A stretch of 39,971 nucleotides of DNA. Source: DAIMZM01 sp036733985 (lineage in GTDB: Bacteria; Bacillota; Dehalobacteriia; UBA4068). The DNA lies in the NCBI GenBank assembly GCA_036733985.1, contig DAIMZM010000008.1, positions 1 to 39,971 on the forward strand, written 5' to 3'. The notes below the pieces were generated by a model. It was not told the origin of the DNA. It did not search any database and was given only the letters and a program-made list of their open reading frames with translations. Position numbers and translations under genes: made by a program. Below are positions 32,466 through 39,971 of the stretch, piece by piece (position 1 is the stretch's first letter; each line of letters opens with the position of its first letter).

Positions 32466-33299
32466 TTAAACTTCCTTACGCAGTTTGGGGTCAAGAAAAT
32501 CACGTACGCCGTCGCCGATAAAATTCGCGCCCATGGACATGGTGAGGATGCCCAGGCCGGGGAAGGTGGCGATCCACCAGTAGTAAAAATTGGTGGTGCC
32601 CTCGCTGACCATGTAGCCCCATTCCGGGGTGGGAGGCGGAGAGCCCATGCCCAGATAGGACAAGCCGGCAAAGAGCAGGATGGCATTGCCGAAATCCACG
32701 GTGGCCAGGACCACGATAGAGCCGATGCTGTTGGGCAGTATTTCCCGGAAGAAGATGCGGAAGCGGGAGGCGCCCAGGGAGCGGGAGGCTTCCACGTATT
32801 CGTTGGATTTTACCTGGAGCACCATGGAGCGCATGACACGGGCGTAATTGGGCCACCAGACAATGACCATGGCCAGCAGGGTGTTGTACAGGCTGCCGCC
32901 CAGGGCGGCGCAGAGCACCAGCGCCAGGATGATGGTGGGGAAGGACTGGACCAGCTCCGAACAGCGCATCATCGCCTCGTCCACCAGGCCGCCGGCATAG
33001 CCGGCAATGCCGCCGTAGATGCTGCCCACGCAGGCGGCCAGTAAGATGGTGAGCAGGCCGGCCCCGATGGAGATCCGGGAGCCCACCAGCACCCGGCTGA
33101 GCACGTCCCGGCCCAGGGTATCCGTACCCAGCCAATGCTGGGCGGAAGGCGGCTGAAAGCGGGCCAGCACATCCACGTAGAGGGGATCGTAGGGCGCCAG
33201 CACATCAGCCAGGAGGGCCACGACGATCCAGATGGAGCAGATGCACACGCCGATGGTAAAAAGGTTGTTGTTTTTCATCAAGCGCAGAACTATTTTCAT
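32466..33299 (-). CDS. DppC-type ABC permease (peptide/nickel family)
   Basis: This 277-residue permease has six membrane segments. The N-terminal OppC-type extension carries PPSAQHWLGTDTLGRDVLSRVL, the hallmark of DppC/OppC/NikC proteins (shortened here: HWLGTDTLGRD), and the coupling loop is EASRSLGASRFRIFFREILPN. It pairs with the DppB-type permease whose stop directly abuts its start (0 nt gap). Together they form the channel of a peptide, nickel or opine-type importer. The cargo is not certain; the operon ends with a cyclophilin-type gene and a racemase remnant. Confidence 0.93.
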   Translation of the reverse strand: MKIVLRLMKNNNLFTIGVCICSIWIVVALLADVLAPYDPLYVDVLARFQPPSAQHWLGTDTLGRDVLSRVLVGSRISIGAGLLTILLAACVGSIYGGIAGYAGGLVDEAMMRCSELVQSFPTIILALVLCAALGGSLYNTLLAMVIVWWPNYARVMRSMVLQVKSNEYVEASRSLGASRFRIFFREILPNSIGSIVVLATVDFGNAILLFAGLSYLGMGSPPPTPEWGYMVSEGTTNFYYWWIATFPGLGILTMSMGANFIGDGVRDFLDPKLRKEV

Positions 33300-34319
33300 T
33301 TATTTATACCTCACCCGGGGGTCTAATACGCCGTAGATCAGGTCGATGATGAGGTTGATCACCACATAGTTCAAGGCGATCAGCAGCGACACGCCGACAA
33401 TGGCGGGAAAATCCAGATTTTGCGCCGCCTTAAAGGCATACTGGCCGATGCCGGGCCAGGCGAACACGGATTCCACCAGCACCATGCCGCCTAGCAGATT
33501 GCCGAAGCCCACGCCAATAACGGTGATCACCGGAATCAGGGCGTTGCCCAGGGCGTGTCTGAGGATGACCGCCTTTTCCACCAGGCCCTTGGAACGGGCG
33601 GTGCGGATATAGTCGGCGGACAGTACCTCCAGCAGGGAGGAACGGGTGGTACGGGTAATCAGCCCCATCGAGAACAGGCCTAAGCACATACCGGGCAGCA
33701 GCAGATGTTTGAAGGCGTCGCTGAAGAGGGCCCAGTCGCCTCTCACCACCGCATCCAGCAGATAGAGGCCGGTGCCGCCCACCGGCACCGTGGCATAGGC
33801 GGACAGCCGTCCCGGGCCCGGCGCCCAGCCCAGGTTCAAATAAAAGATGAACAGCAGGACCAGGGCCAGCCAGAAACTGGGCACCGATACGCCGAACACC
33901 GATACCCCTCTCAGCAGCTGGTCGGCCAGGCTGTTGCGTTTGATGGCTGAGATGACCCCGAAGAGCATGCCGAAAAATACCGCGAAGATGATGCCGAAAA
34001 CAGCCAGCTCAACGGTGGCGGGGAAATAAAGCAGCAAATCGTCCAGGACCGGACGGGAAGTGCGGATGGACATACCCATATCGCCCTGGAGCAGATTGCC
34101 CAGGTAGATCAGGTATTGCTTGTGCAGCGGCTGGTCCAGTCCCCATTTCGCCTTATAGGCGGCCACCATTTCCTCGTTGTTCAGGTTACGGGAACTGAGG
34201 TTGGCTACCACCGGGTCGCTGGGTACGGTGTTGGCGATGAGGAACACCATCAGCGAAATACCGATCATGAGGAAAAATAGCAGGAAGACGCGGCGGCCGA
34301 CGTATTTCAGTGTGTTCAT
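33300..34319 (-). CDS. DppB-type ABC permease (peptide/nickel family)
   Basis: This 339-residue permease has six membrane segments. It begins YVGRRVFLLFFLMIGISLMVF and has LIANTVPSDPV, the DppB/OppB N-terminal signature. The coupling loop reads YIRTARSKGLVEKAVILRHALGNA and the final part is WPGIGQYAFKAAQNLD. GGGAGGG lies 5 nt before the ATG. It follows the binding protein after a spacer with two stem-loops and abuts the DppC-type gene. Confidence 0.93.
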   Translation of the reverse strand: MNTLKYVGRRVFLLFFLMIGISLMVFLIANTVPSDPVVANLSSRNLNNEEMVAAYKAKWGLDQPLHKQYLIYLGNLLQGDMGMSIRTSRPVLDDLLLYFPATVELAVFGIIFAVFFGMLFGVISAIKRNSLADQLLRGVSVFGVSVPSFWLALVLLFIFYLNLGWAPGPGRLSAYATVPVGGTGLYLLDAVVRGDWALFSDAFKHLLLPGMCLGLFSMGLITRTTRSSLLEVLSADYIRTARSKGLVEKAVILRHALGNALIPVITVIGVGFGNLLGGMVLVESVFAWPGIGQYAFKAAQNLDFPAIVGVSLLIALNYVVINLIIDLIYGVLDPRVRYK

Positions 34320-34333
34320 AATATCCCTCCCAA

Positions 34334-34404
34334 CAGGACAAGGGTGGGCGCGAAGGGCTCGCCCCTGTCCTGCCGGGGCCGGAGAAGACCAGCTTCCCCG
34401 GCCC
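34334..34404 (-). other. Two stem-loops between binding protein and DppB genes
   Basis: One imperfect stem joins 34334-34349 with 34361-34372. The other has arms 34376-34382/34398-34404 continuing into 34384-34387/34393-34396. They lie after the highly expressed binding-protein gene, where such structures commonly protect its mRNA and lower permease expression. No T-run follows. Confidence 0.6.
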
Positions 34405-34451
34405 GAAGCAATGCTCTGCGGCGAGGCATAACCCAGCGGGTCTCCGTGCCG

Positions 34452-36071
34452 CTATTTACCGATGGTGCGCAGGTCCAGCTGATAACGGTCGTTGTACTCG
34501 GCGGCGGTCAGCGTAGAGCGGGCGGCGAACTGGCCTTTGAACTGGCACAGCACGACGAAAGGCGAATCCTCGCCCATGATCCGCTGGATCTGAGCCAACA
34601 GTTCGGCCCGGGCGTAGGGGTCGGACTCGGTGGCGGCCTGAGCGCCCAGGTCAGCCAGCTCCTGATTCATCTCCGCCTGCCAGTTGGCGCGCAGACCCAC
34701 GCTCTGGCCGGGCAGGAAGGCCAGGTTGGAGCTGTTGTCCGGATAGTCCGGGCTCCAATACCACAGGCCGATATTTTGCTGGCCGTTGCGGTAGGTCTCC
34801 AGGGAGACCATGATGTCCTCGGGGATAATATTGGTGGTGATGCCGATCTGGTTCAGGTCATTCTGAACCTTTTGGGCCAAGAGCAGCAGCTCCACGCTCT
34901 GTACGGTGGAGGTGGGCACGTAGAAATCAACGGTGAAGCCGTCCGCGTAGCCGGCCTGGGCCATCAGGGCTTTGGCAGCCTCGATATCCGTGACGGTGGC
35001 AGGATCAATGGGCGCCACCGAGCCGAACAGGCCCACCGCGAAGGGAGCCAGGGGGGTAATCGTGCCTTCCCCGGCCATGGCCTGGATGCCCTGATAATCC
35101 ACGGCCAGACGGATCGCTTTCTGTACCAGCGGGTCAGCGATGGGGCCATAGGCGGGATCGCAGTTCATGATAAGGAAGCTGATGACCAGGGATTGATAAT
35201 CCACCACCTGCACGCCTTCGGCAGAAGCCAGCTGTTTGGCCTGCTCGGCATCGACGTTCAGCGCCACGTCAATATCGCCGGCCTGGACCATCATCACCTG
35301 GGAGGCATACTCAGCCACGTTTTTCACGATGACTTTGTCATAAGCGGGAGCCTCGCCCCAGTAATTCTCATTCTTAGCCAGCACCAGCTCAACTTTGGGG
35401 GTGTAGGATTCCAGCACATAGGGGCCGGAGCCGGCGGAGTTGGCGTCAAACCAGGTCTTCGCCGTATCGGTGGCCGGATCCTGCGTAGCGCCGTTGGCTT
35501 CCGCCACGGTCTTGTCAATGGCGGCGAACAGGCAGTAGGTCAGCTTGGTCAGGAAGGAGGGGTCGGTCTCGCTCAGGGTGATGACCAGGGTCAGGTCGTC
35601 CGGGGCTTCCACAGAGGCGATGCCGTCGGTCATGAAAGCGCCGTTGCCGCCCAGGCCCTTGGAGCGCTCGATGCTCCATTTCCAGTCGCCAGCAGTGACC
35701 GGGTTGCCGGAGGAGAAGACCATGCCTTCATGAAGCTTGAAGGTATAGACCAGGCCGTCTTCGGAGATGTCATAGCTTTCGGCTCCGCCGGGCTGGAGAT
35801 TTTCCACGTCGCCGCCCACATATTGTACCAGGGTGTCATAGGTGGCATGGGTGATCATATTGGCGTACACCTCGTAAGCCAGGGACGGGTCAAAGGTCTC
35901 GTAGTCCGGGTCCACCGCGATAATCAGGGTGCTTTCCTCAGCGGCAGCGCCCTCGGCAGGCGCTTCCTCGGCGGGGGCTTCCTCAACGGGCGCGGTCCCC
36001 CCGCCGCCGCAGGCAGCCAGGGCTACCAGGGACAGCATGAGTACCATTATGAGCAACCAGGTCTTTTTCAT
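34452..36071 (-). CDS. Lipoprotein substrate-binding protein of the peptide/nickel ABC family (SBP_bac_5)
   Basis: The 539-residue protein has a type II signal with lipobox L-A-A-C21, an acidic alanine/proline linker (about 26-48) and an SBP_bac_5 fold: LIIAVDPDYETFDPSLAYEV, AESYDISEDGLVYTFKLHEG and later YNDRYQLDLRTIGK at the C-terminus. This family binds di- and oligopeptides, nickel chelates, opines or other amino compounds. It is tethered to the outer face of the membrane. GGGAGA lies about 8 nt before the ATG. It is the third gene of the operon, between the ATPases and the permeases. Confidence 0.92.
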   Translation of the reverse strand: MKKTWLLIMVLMLSLVALAACGGGGTAPVEEAPAEEAPAEGAAAEESTLIIAVDPDYETFDPSLAYEVYANMITHATYDTLVQYVGGDVENLQPGGAESYDISEDGLVYTFKLHEGMVFSSGNPVTAGDWKWSIERSKGLGGNGAFMTDGIASVEAPDDLTLVITLSETDPSFLTKLTYCLFAAIDKTVAEANGATQDPATDTAKTWFDANSAGSGPYVLESYTPKVELVLAKNENYWGEAPAYDKVIVKNVAEYASQVMMVQAGDIDVALNVDAEQAKQLASAEGVQVVDYQSLVISFLIMNCDPAYGPIADPLVQKAIRLAVDYQGIQAMAGEGTITPLAPFAVGLFGSVAPIDPATVTDIEAAKALMAQAGYADGFTVDFYVPTSTVQSVELLLLAQKVQNDLNQIGITTNIIPEDIMVSLETYRNGQQNIGLWYWSPDYPDNSSNLAFLPGQSVGLRANWQAEMNQELADLGAQAATESDPYARAELLAQIQRIMGEDSPFVVLCQFKGQFAARSTLTAAEYNDRYQLDLRTIGK

Positions 36072-36121
36072 TTGTTTTCTCCCTTCTTTTCTTTTAAGAT
36101 ATTATTAAAAGGCCAGAATAA

Positions 36122-37132
36122 TTAAGTTCGGGCAGAAAAACGGTGGCAGGCCACAAAATGATCAGGCTCCGCTTCCGTGAAGGCGGGGGTCTCCCGGCTG
36201 CAGACCGCCTCCGCGTAGGGACAGCGGGTGTGGAAGCGGCAGCCGGAGGGCGGATTAGCCGGGGAAGGCACGTCGCCGGTGAGCAGGATACGCTGGCGGC
36301 GCTGATCCGGGTCCGCGTCGGGAATGGCGGAGATCAGGGCCTGGGAATAGGGGTGCAGGGTGCGGTCATAGATGGCGTCATGGCTGCCCAGCTCCACCAT
36401 TTGTCCCAGGTACATCACGGCCACCCGGTCTGAGATATGATGGATGACGCCCAGGTTATGGGAGATAAATAAGTAGGTAAGGCCGAATTCCTGCTGCAGG
36501 TCCTCCAGCAAATTAATGACCTGGGCCTGGATGCTGACGTCCAGGGCGGAAACCGCCTCGTCGCAGATGACCAGCTCCGGGTTGAGGGCCAGGGCCCGTG
36601 CCACGCCCACCCGCTGCTTCTGTCCGCCGGACAGCTCATGAGGATAGCGGGACAAATGGTATTCGCTCAGTCCCACTTTATCCAGGAGAAAGCGGATGCG
36701 CTGCTCACGCTGCTGTTTATCTCCCACCTGATGGATGCGGAAGGGCTCCATAAGGATGGAGCGGATCGTGCGGCGGGGGTTGAGGCTGGCGGAGGGGTCC
36801 TGAAAGATGAACTGCATTTTCTGGCGAAAGGCCTTCATCTCACCAGCCTTTAGCTGGCCCAGGTCCTGACCGTCCATGACGATCTGCCCGGCGGTGGGCT
36901 GGTAGAGGTAGATGATGGTGCGTCCCAGGGTGGATTTGCCGCAGCCTGACTCGCCCACTAAGCCCAGGGTCTCTCCCCGGCGCACGTCAAAGCTGACGTC
37001 ATCCACCGCTTTGATGTATTGACGCTTAAAAATGCTGCTGGACTGGGAGGGAAAATACTTTTTGATCCCTCTGGCTTGCAACAGGATATCCTGATCCCGC
37101 CCGGCGGCGGCAGTATGTTCATGTTTATCCAT
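36122..37132 (-). CDS. DppF-type ABC ATPase (peptide/nickel family)
   Basis: The 336-residue ATPase has Walker A GESGCGKST (about 65-73), Q-loop FQDPSASLNPRRT, signature LSGGQKQR (about 162-169), Walker B LVICDEAVSALD and switch FISHNL. The C-terminal oligopeptide-transporter domain ends with the cysteine motif CRFHTRCPYAEAVC (about 300-313), which in this family can bind an Fe-S cluster or metal. Walker B has DEAVSALD for the usual DEPTSALD, as is common in DppF/OppF. I chose the ATG at 37132, which overlaps the DppD stop by 8 nt; the longer frame upstream merely shadows the DppD gene. Confidence 0.92.
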   Translation of the reverse strand: MDKHEHTAAAGRDQDILLQARGIKKYFPSQSSSIFKRQYIKAVDDVSFDVRRGETLGLVGESGCGKSTLGRTIIYLYQPTAGQIVMDGQDLGQLKAGEMKAFRQKMQFIFQDPSASLNPRRTIRSILMEPFRIHQVGDKQQREQRIRFLLDKVGLSEYHLSRYPHELSGGQKQRVGVARALALNPELVICDEAVSALDVSIQAQVINLLEDLQQEFGLTYLFISHNLGVIHHISDRVAVMYLGQMVELGSHDAIYDRTLHPYSQALISAIPDADPDQRRQRILLTGDVPSPANPPSGCRFHTRCPYAEAVCSRETPAFTEAEPDHFVACHRFSART

Positions 37133-38177
37133 CGCTGTCCTCCGCTGATAGCTTGCCGCCCACATCCTGCCAGTTCCAGCAGCGCACCGCCCGTTCCGCT
37201 CCCACCTCCCGCAGCTCGGGGCAGGCCCTGCGGCACTGGTCGGTGGCATAGCGGCAGCGGGGAGCGAAGCTGCAGCCCTCCATCCGCTCAAAGGGGTTAG
37301 GCACTGTGCCCTCAATGGAGAACAGGCGCTTTTTCTCCCTACTGATGGTGGGGATGGAATTGAGCAGACCCTCCGAATAGGGGTGGCAGGGCTGGTGGAA
37401 CAGCCCGGCCAGGGGGCTTGTCTCCACCACCTGGCCATTATACATCACCACCACCAGGTGGCACATCTCCGCGATCACGCCCAGGTCGTGGGTAATCATG
37501 ATGATGGAAGCGTCTATTTCCTGGCGCAGATCCTTCATCAGTTCCAATATTTGCGCCTGAATGGTCACATCCAGGGCTGTGGTGGGCTCGTCGGCGATGA
37601 GCAGCTTGGGCCGGCAGGCCAGGGCCATCGCGATCATGATCCGCTGGCGCATACCGCCGGACAACTGATGGGGATATTCCTTGAGCCGCTGCTCAGGCAG
37701 GGGGATGCCCACCATCTGCATCAGTTCCAGAGCCCGCTGCTCCGCGTCCCGTTTGTTGTAGCCCTTATGCAGCAGCAGCGGCTCCATGATCTGCCGCCCG
37801 CAAGTGTGGATGGGGTTCAGGGAGGTCATGGGCTCCTGGAAAATCATGGCGATCTCATTGCCCCGGATATGATTGATCTCGCCGGGCGCCAGGGCCAGCA
37901 GGTCCCGGCCGTCGAACATGATGCGGCCGGCGGTAATGCGTCCCGGCGGGTCCGGAATAAGCCCCATAATAGAAAGGGCGGTGACGCTTTTGCCGCTGCC
38001 GGACTCTCCCACCACGCCCAGGGTCTCGCCCCGACGCAGGGTAAAAGAGACGTCACGAACCGCGTTATGCACGCCCTCCGCTGTGTGAAACCGTACGCAC
38101 AGACCCTCCACCGACATCAGCAAATTACCATTGCCAGACAGCTCCTGAGGCGTCTGAGCATTGATCGCGTTGTCCAT
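37125..38177 (-). CDS. DppD-type ABC ATPase (peptide/nickel family)
   Basis: The 350-residue ATPase is the first gene of the operon. It has Walker A GESGSGKSV (about 62-70), FQEPMTSLNPIHTCG, signature LSGGMRQR (about 165-172), Walker B LLIADEPTTALD and MITHDLG, then the C-terminal domain with CSFAPRCRYATDQCRRACPE (cysteine motif about 306-325, shortened here to CSFAPRCRYATDQC). I chose the ATG at 38177, with AAGGGA 5-6 nt upstream, over an ATG at 38225 in the leader that has no ribosome site. It drives uptake with the DppF-type partner. The promoter lies about 87 nt upstream. Confidence 0.92.
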   Translation of the reverse strand: MDNAINAQTPQELSGNGNLLMSVEGLCVRFHTAEGVHNAVRDVSFTLRRGETLGVVGESGSGKSVTALSIMGLIPDPPGRITAGRIMFDGRDLLALAPGEINHIRGNEIAMIFQEPMTSLNPIHTCGRQIMEPLLLHKGYNKRDAEQRALELMQMVGIPLPEQRLKEYPHQLSGGMRQRIMIAMALACRPKLLIADEPTTALDVTIQAQILELMKDLRQEIDASIIMITHDLGVIAEMCHLVVVMYNGQVVETSPLAGLFHQPCHPYSEGLLNSIPTISREKKRLFSIEGTVPNPFERMEGCSFAPRCRYATDQCRRACPELREVGAERAVRCWNWQDVGGKLSAEDSDG

Positions 38178-38263
38178 ATATGTCCCTTCCGTTACCAGGA
38201 ATTTAGCTTCTATGGGACAAATCAACGGCTGTCAGTCTTCATAAAATTAGGAATTTTGTGTTT

Positions 38264-38292
38264 AGTATAACACAAGCTCAGCGGAGCGTCAA
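38264..38292 (-). promoter_or_regulatory. Promoter of the peptide-type ABC operon
   Basis: On the minus strand TTGACG (38292-38287), 17 nt, TATACT (38269-38264), about 87 nt before the DppD start. Confidence 0.78.
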
Positions 38293-38347
38293 GAACAGGC
38301 CCGCGGCGCCGCAAACTTGAGCCGGCAAACGTAAAGCCCTGGACGCG

Positions 38348-38385
38348 GCAAAAAGAAAGGAGCGCATACGAAACGTATGCGCTCC
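38348..38385 (-). terminator. Rho-independent terminator of the symporter gene
   Basis: Perfect 12-nt arms (38359-38370 and 38374-38385) with a 3-nt loop, followed on the minus strand by TTTCTTTTT. It lies 25 nt after the symporter stop. Confidence 0.93.
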
Positions 38386-38410
38386 ATGCCGTTATGCTGC
38401 AGGGCGGAAA

Positions 38411-39971
38411 TTATTCCGCTTTATCCTCAGTGGCTTTTTTCAGCTCTTTGACCCATTTGACCGTCCGCACCAGGATATAGACGCTGATAACCGTGATGCT
38501 GATAGCGACAACCCAGAAGAAAGCGTCCACCAGCGTAGCGCCGATACCGCTCAGGGGCGGCCAGGAGACCAGCACGGCCGCCTTGGACTTGGCGATAATG
38601 GCAATGATCAGCAAAAGGATCGCGGCGCCGATCACATACAGGTCGGTTGGTTTTACTTTCTCAATCGTTCTCTTGCTATTGAATATTGCCAGGAATTCGG
38701 GGCCGATTTTGCTCTCGTCGTAGGGGGTGAGCAGGCTGATGCCGATATAGATGATGAAGCCCACCGCCAGGCCGATAAAGATGGCGGGAATGCCCCAGAA
38801 ACCGGCGCCGTAAAACACGGCGTTGCCGCCGCCGGCCGCCATGACGATGGCCAGGGTAACGATGCCGCTGATCAGGCAGCCCCAGAACGCCGCCGGCTCG
38901 GTGATGCGTTTCCAATAGGTGCTCAGCAGGATCACCGGGCTGACGGAAGCGCATAAGACCATCTGGGCGGTAATTGCCGTGCCGAACACGCCGTTATTAC
39001 GGACCATGGGCGCGAAGCATAAAGCCGCAACCGCGATAATCGGGATCATGATGCGGCACATTTTGATCATCTGCTCATCCGTGGCGTCTTTTCTGATAAA
39101 ACGCTTATAGATGTTTTTGGTAATAATGGCGGCGCCCGCGTTCAAATAAGAAGAAACCGTACTCATGACGGCCGCGGCGATGGCGGAAACAAAAATCGCC
39201 ATGCCAATGCCTGGCATAGCTGCATTAGCGATCAGCAATATCGCCGTATCCGTGTTCTGAAGCCCGGGAAACAGCTGTGCGCTGAAGCAGCCCATACCCA
39301 CCATGATGCAGGCCCACAGCGTAACGATCACCAGGAACCCCAACCCGGCCTTACGGCCATCCTTAGGCGTTTCAGCAGCCAGCATGCGCTGCATAAAGCT
39401 CAGGTCGATGGGGATCCACAAAGAACCGGCCAGGCCCATGGCCACCAAAACCAAGGCGGTGACCCCGGCAAAGCTGGGCAAAGAGAACAGGTCGGTGAAG
39501 CCGGGCCACAGATTGGAATTGGCCGCAACCGTATACCCGTCGCTGCCCAGCAAGGCGCTGAAAAAGGCGGAAAAGCTGCCGTATTTGGCAAATACGGCAG
39601 GCACGAGGGAAGCGGTGCCGAAGAGGATGATCAGCCACTGGATGGTATCGGTGAAGACAACACCCTTAAGCCCGCCCATGATGCAATAAAAGACGGTCAC
39701 GACGCCGGTAATGGCGATCGCCACCCACATATTGATGCCGAAAACCGTCTGTATGACCAAAGCGCCGCCAAAAAAGCAAATGGCGGTAGAGATAATGCCC
39801 CAGGCGACCTGCCAGACAGCCAGTAATACAGTCATGCGCCCACTGTTGGAATACCGCGCTTCAGCCAGGTCAACAATGGTATCAAAATTCAATCGGCGAT
39901 AACGGGAACCAAGGCGAACCAATAAAGGATAAATAAAGATGTTAACCAAAATAAAATACCAAATCATTGGG
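38411..39971 (-). CDS. Sodium:solute symporter (SSS family), 5' end outside window
   Basis: The frame is open to the right edge, so the start and probably the first two helices are missing; about 520 residues are visible. They include the family pattern RYRRLNFDTIVDLAEARYSNSGR after an early helix (here RLNFDTIVDLAEARY), GLKGVVFTDTIQWLIILFG, and SAIAAAVMSTVSSYLNAGAAIITKNIY, the conserved helix-9 segment of sodium:solute symporters. About eleven helices are present. SSS members take up amino acids, carboxylates, pantothenate or sugars with sodium; this one cannot be assigned a substrate. A terminator ends the gene, so it is separate from the ABC operon downstream. Confidence 0.93.
   Translation of the reverse strand, partial: PMIWYFILVNIFIYPLLVRLGSRYRRLNFDTIVDLAEARYSNSGRMTVLLAVWQVAWGIISTAICFFGGALVIQTVFGINMWVAIAITGVVTVFYCIMGGLKGVVFTDTIQWLIILFGTASLVPAVFAKYGSFSAFFSALLGSDGYTVAANSNLWPGFTDLFSLPSFAGVTALVLVAMGLAGSLWIPIDLSFMQRMLAAETPKDGRKAGLGFLVIVTLWACIMVGMGCFSAQLFPGLQNTDTAILLIANAAMPGIGMAIFVSAIAAAVMSTVSSYLNAGAAIITKNIYKRFIRKDATDEQMIKMCRIMIPIIAVAALCFAPMVRNNGVFGTAITAQMVLCASVSPVILLSTYWKRITEPAAFWGCLISGIVTLAIVMAAGGGNAVFYGAGFWGIPAIFIGLAVGFIIYIGISLLTPYDESKIGPEFLAIFNSKRTIEKVKPTDLYVIGAAILLLIIAIIAKSKAAVLVSWPPLSGIGATLVDAFFWVVAISITVISVYILVRTVKWVKELKKATEDKAE

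Noticed and set aside
34344..36125. A 593-codon plus-strand frame
   Set aside because: It is antisense to the lipoprotein binding protein, which has a signal peptide, lipobox and ribosome site.
37133..37438. Upstream extension of the DppF-type ATPase
   Set aside because: The extra residues come from the other frame of the DppD gene and are unlike ABC proteins; an ATG with normal overlap lies at 37132.
1..39971. CRISPR arrays, tRNA or rRNA genes
   Set aside because: I saw no regularly spaced repeats and no tRNA- or rRNA-like segments; the longer intergenic regions were read on both strands.

Overview
The window looks like a chromosomal stretch from an anaerobic Firmicute, probably of the Clostridia or Negativicutes. 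This rests on its gene set (a MOP-type molybdenum hydroxylase, a GlpA-like/NAD(P)-FAD/DUF1667 trio, a PreA-like Fe-S flavoprotein, an agmatine deiminase cluster), on strong AGGAGG-type ribosome sites, and on lipoprotein-type binding proteins for ABC importers. The genes are GC-rich. The species cannot be named from the sequence alone. The content is almost entirely uptake and catabolism of small nitrogenous or organic solutes, plus regulators.

Left arm (1-16216, all minus strand). Transcription runs right to left. It starts with five small genes (16216-13944) that alternate between a cyclophilin-like DUF3830-type family and an unrecognised helical family. These are followed by an RbsABC-type importer: a permease, a lipoprotein binding protein, and an unusual ATPase-ATPase-permease fusion. 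Next comes a PreA-like Fe-S flavoprotein that lacks the usual catalytic cysteine. After a long stem-loop, an RpiR-type regulator with its own promoter precedes an EamA exporter, the GlpA-like/NAD(P)-FAD/DUF1667 redox trio with overlapping ends, and a one-chain [2Fe-2S]-molybdopterin oxidoreductase that runs off the left edge.

Middle (16217-26192, plus strand). An AT-rich divergent control region leads into an MFS-like membrane protein fused to a LuxR helix-turn-helix. Then come an AraC/GyrI-like regulator, a recQ gene broken by a frameshift, and an agmatine deiminase unit: RpiR regulator, agmatine deiminase, putrescine carbamoyltransferase and agmatine/putrescine antiporter. Carbamate kinase is absent from the cluster. 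A 56-nt perfect palindrome ends this block and acts as a terminator in both directions.

Right arm (26305-39971, minus strand). From the right edge: a sodium:solute symporter cut by the window end with its terminator; a promoter-led dipeptide/nickel-type ABC operon (D, F, A, B, C) that ends with a divergent cyclophilin; a frameshifted remnant of a proline racemase; a LUD-domain protein; a stretch of about 560 nt with gene debris; a TctB-TctA pair whose binding-protein gene is reduced to a tail; a metallo-beta-lactamase-fold protein with an altered metal motif; and an AbrB-type membrane protein.

The most novel item is the duplicated two-family module at 13944-16216. A second, different cyclophilin-fold protein ends the peptide-type ABC operon, so each of the two full ABC importers here travels with cyclophilin-fold proteins.
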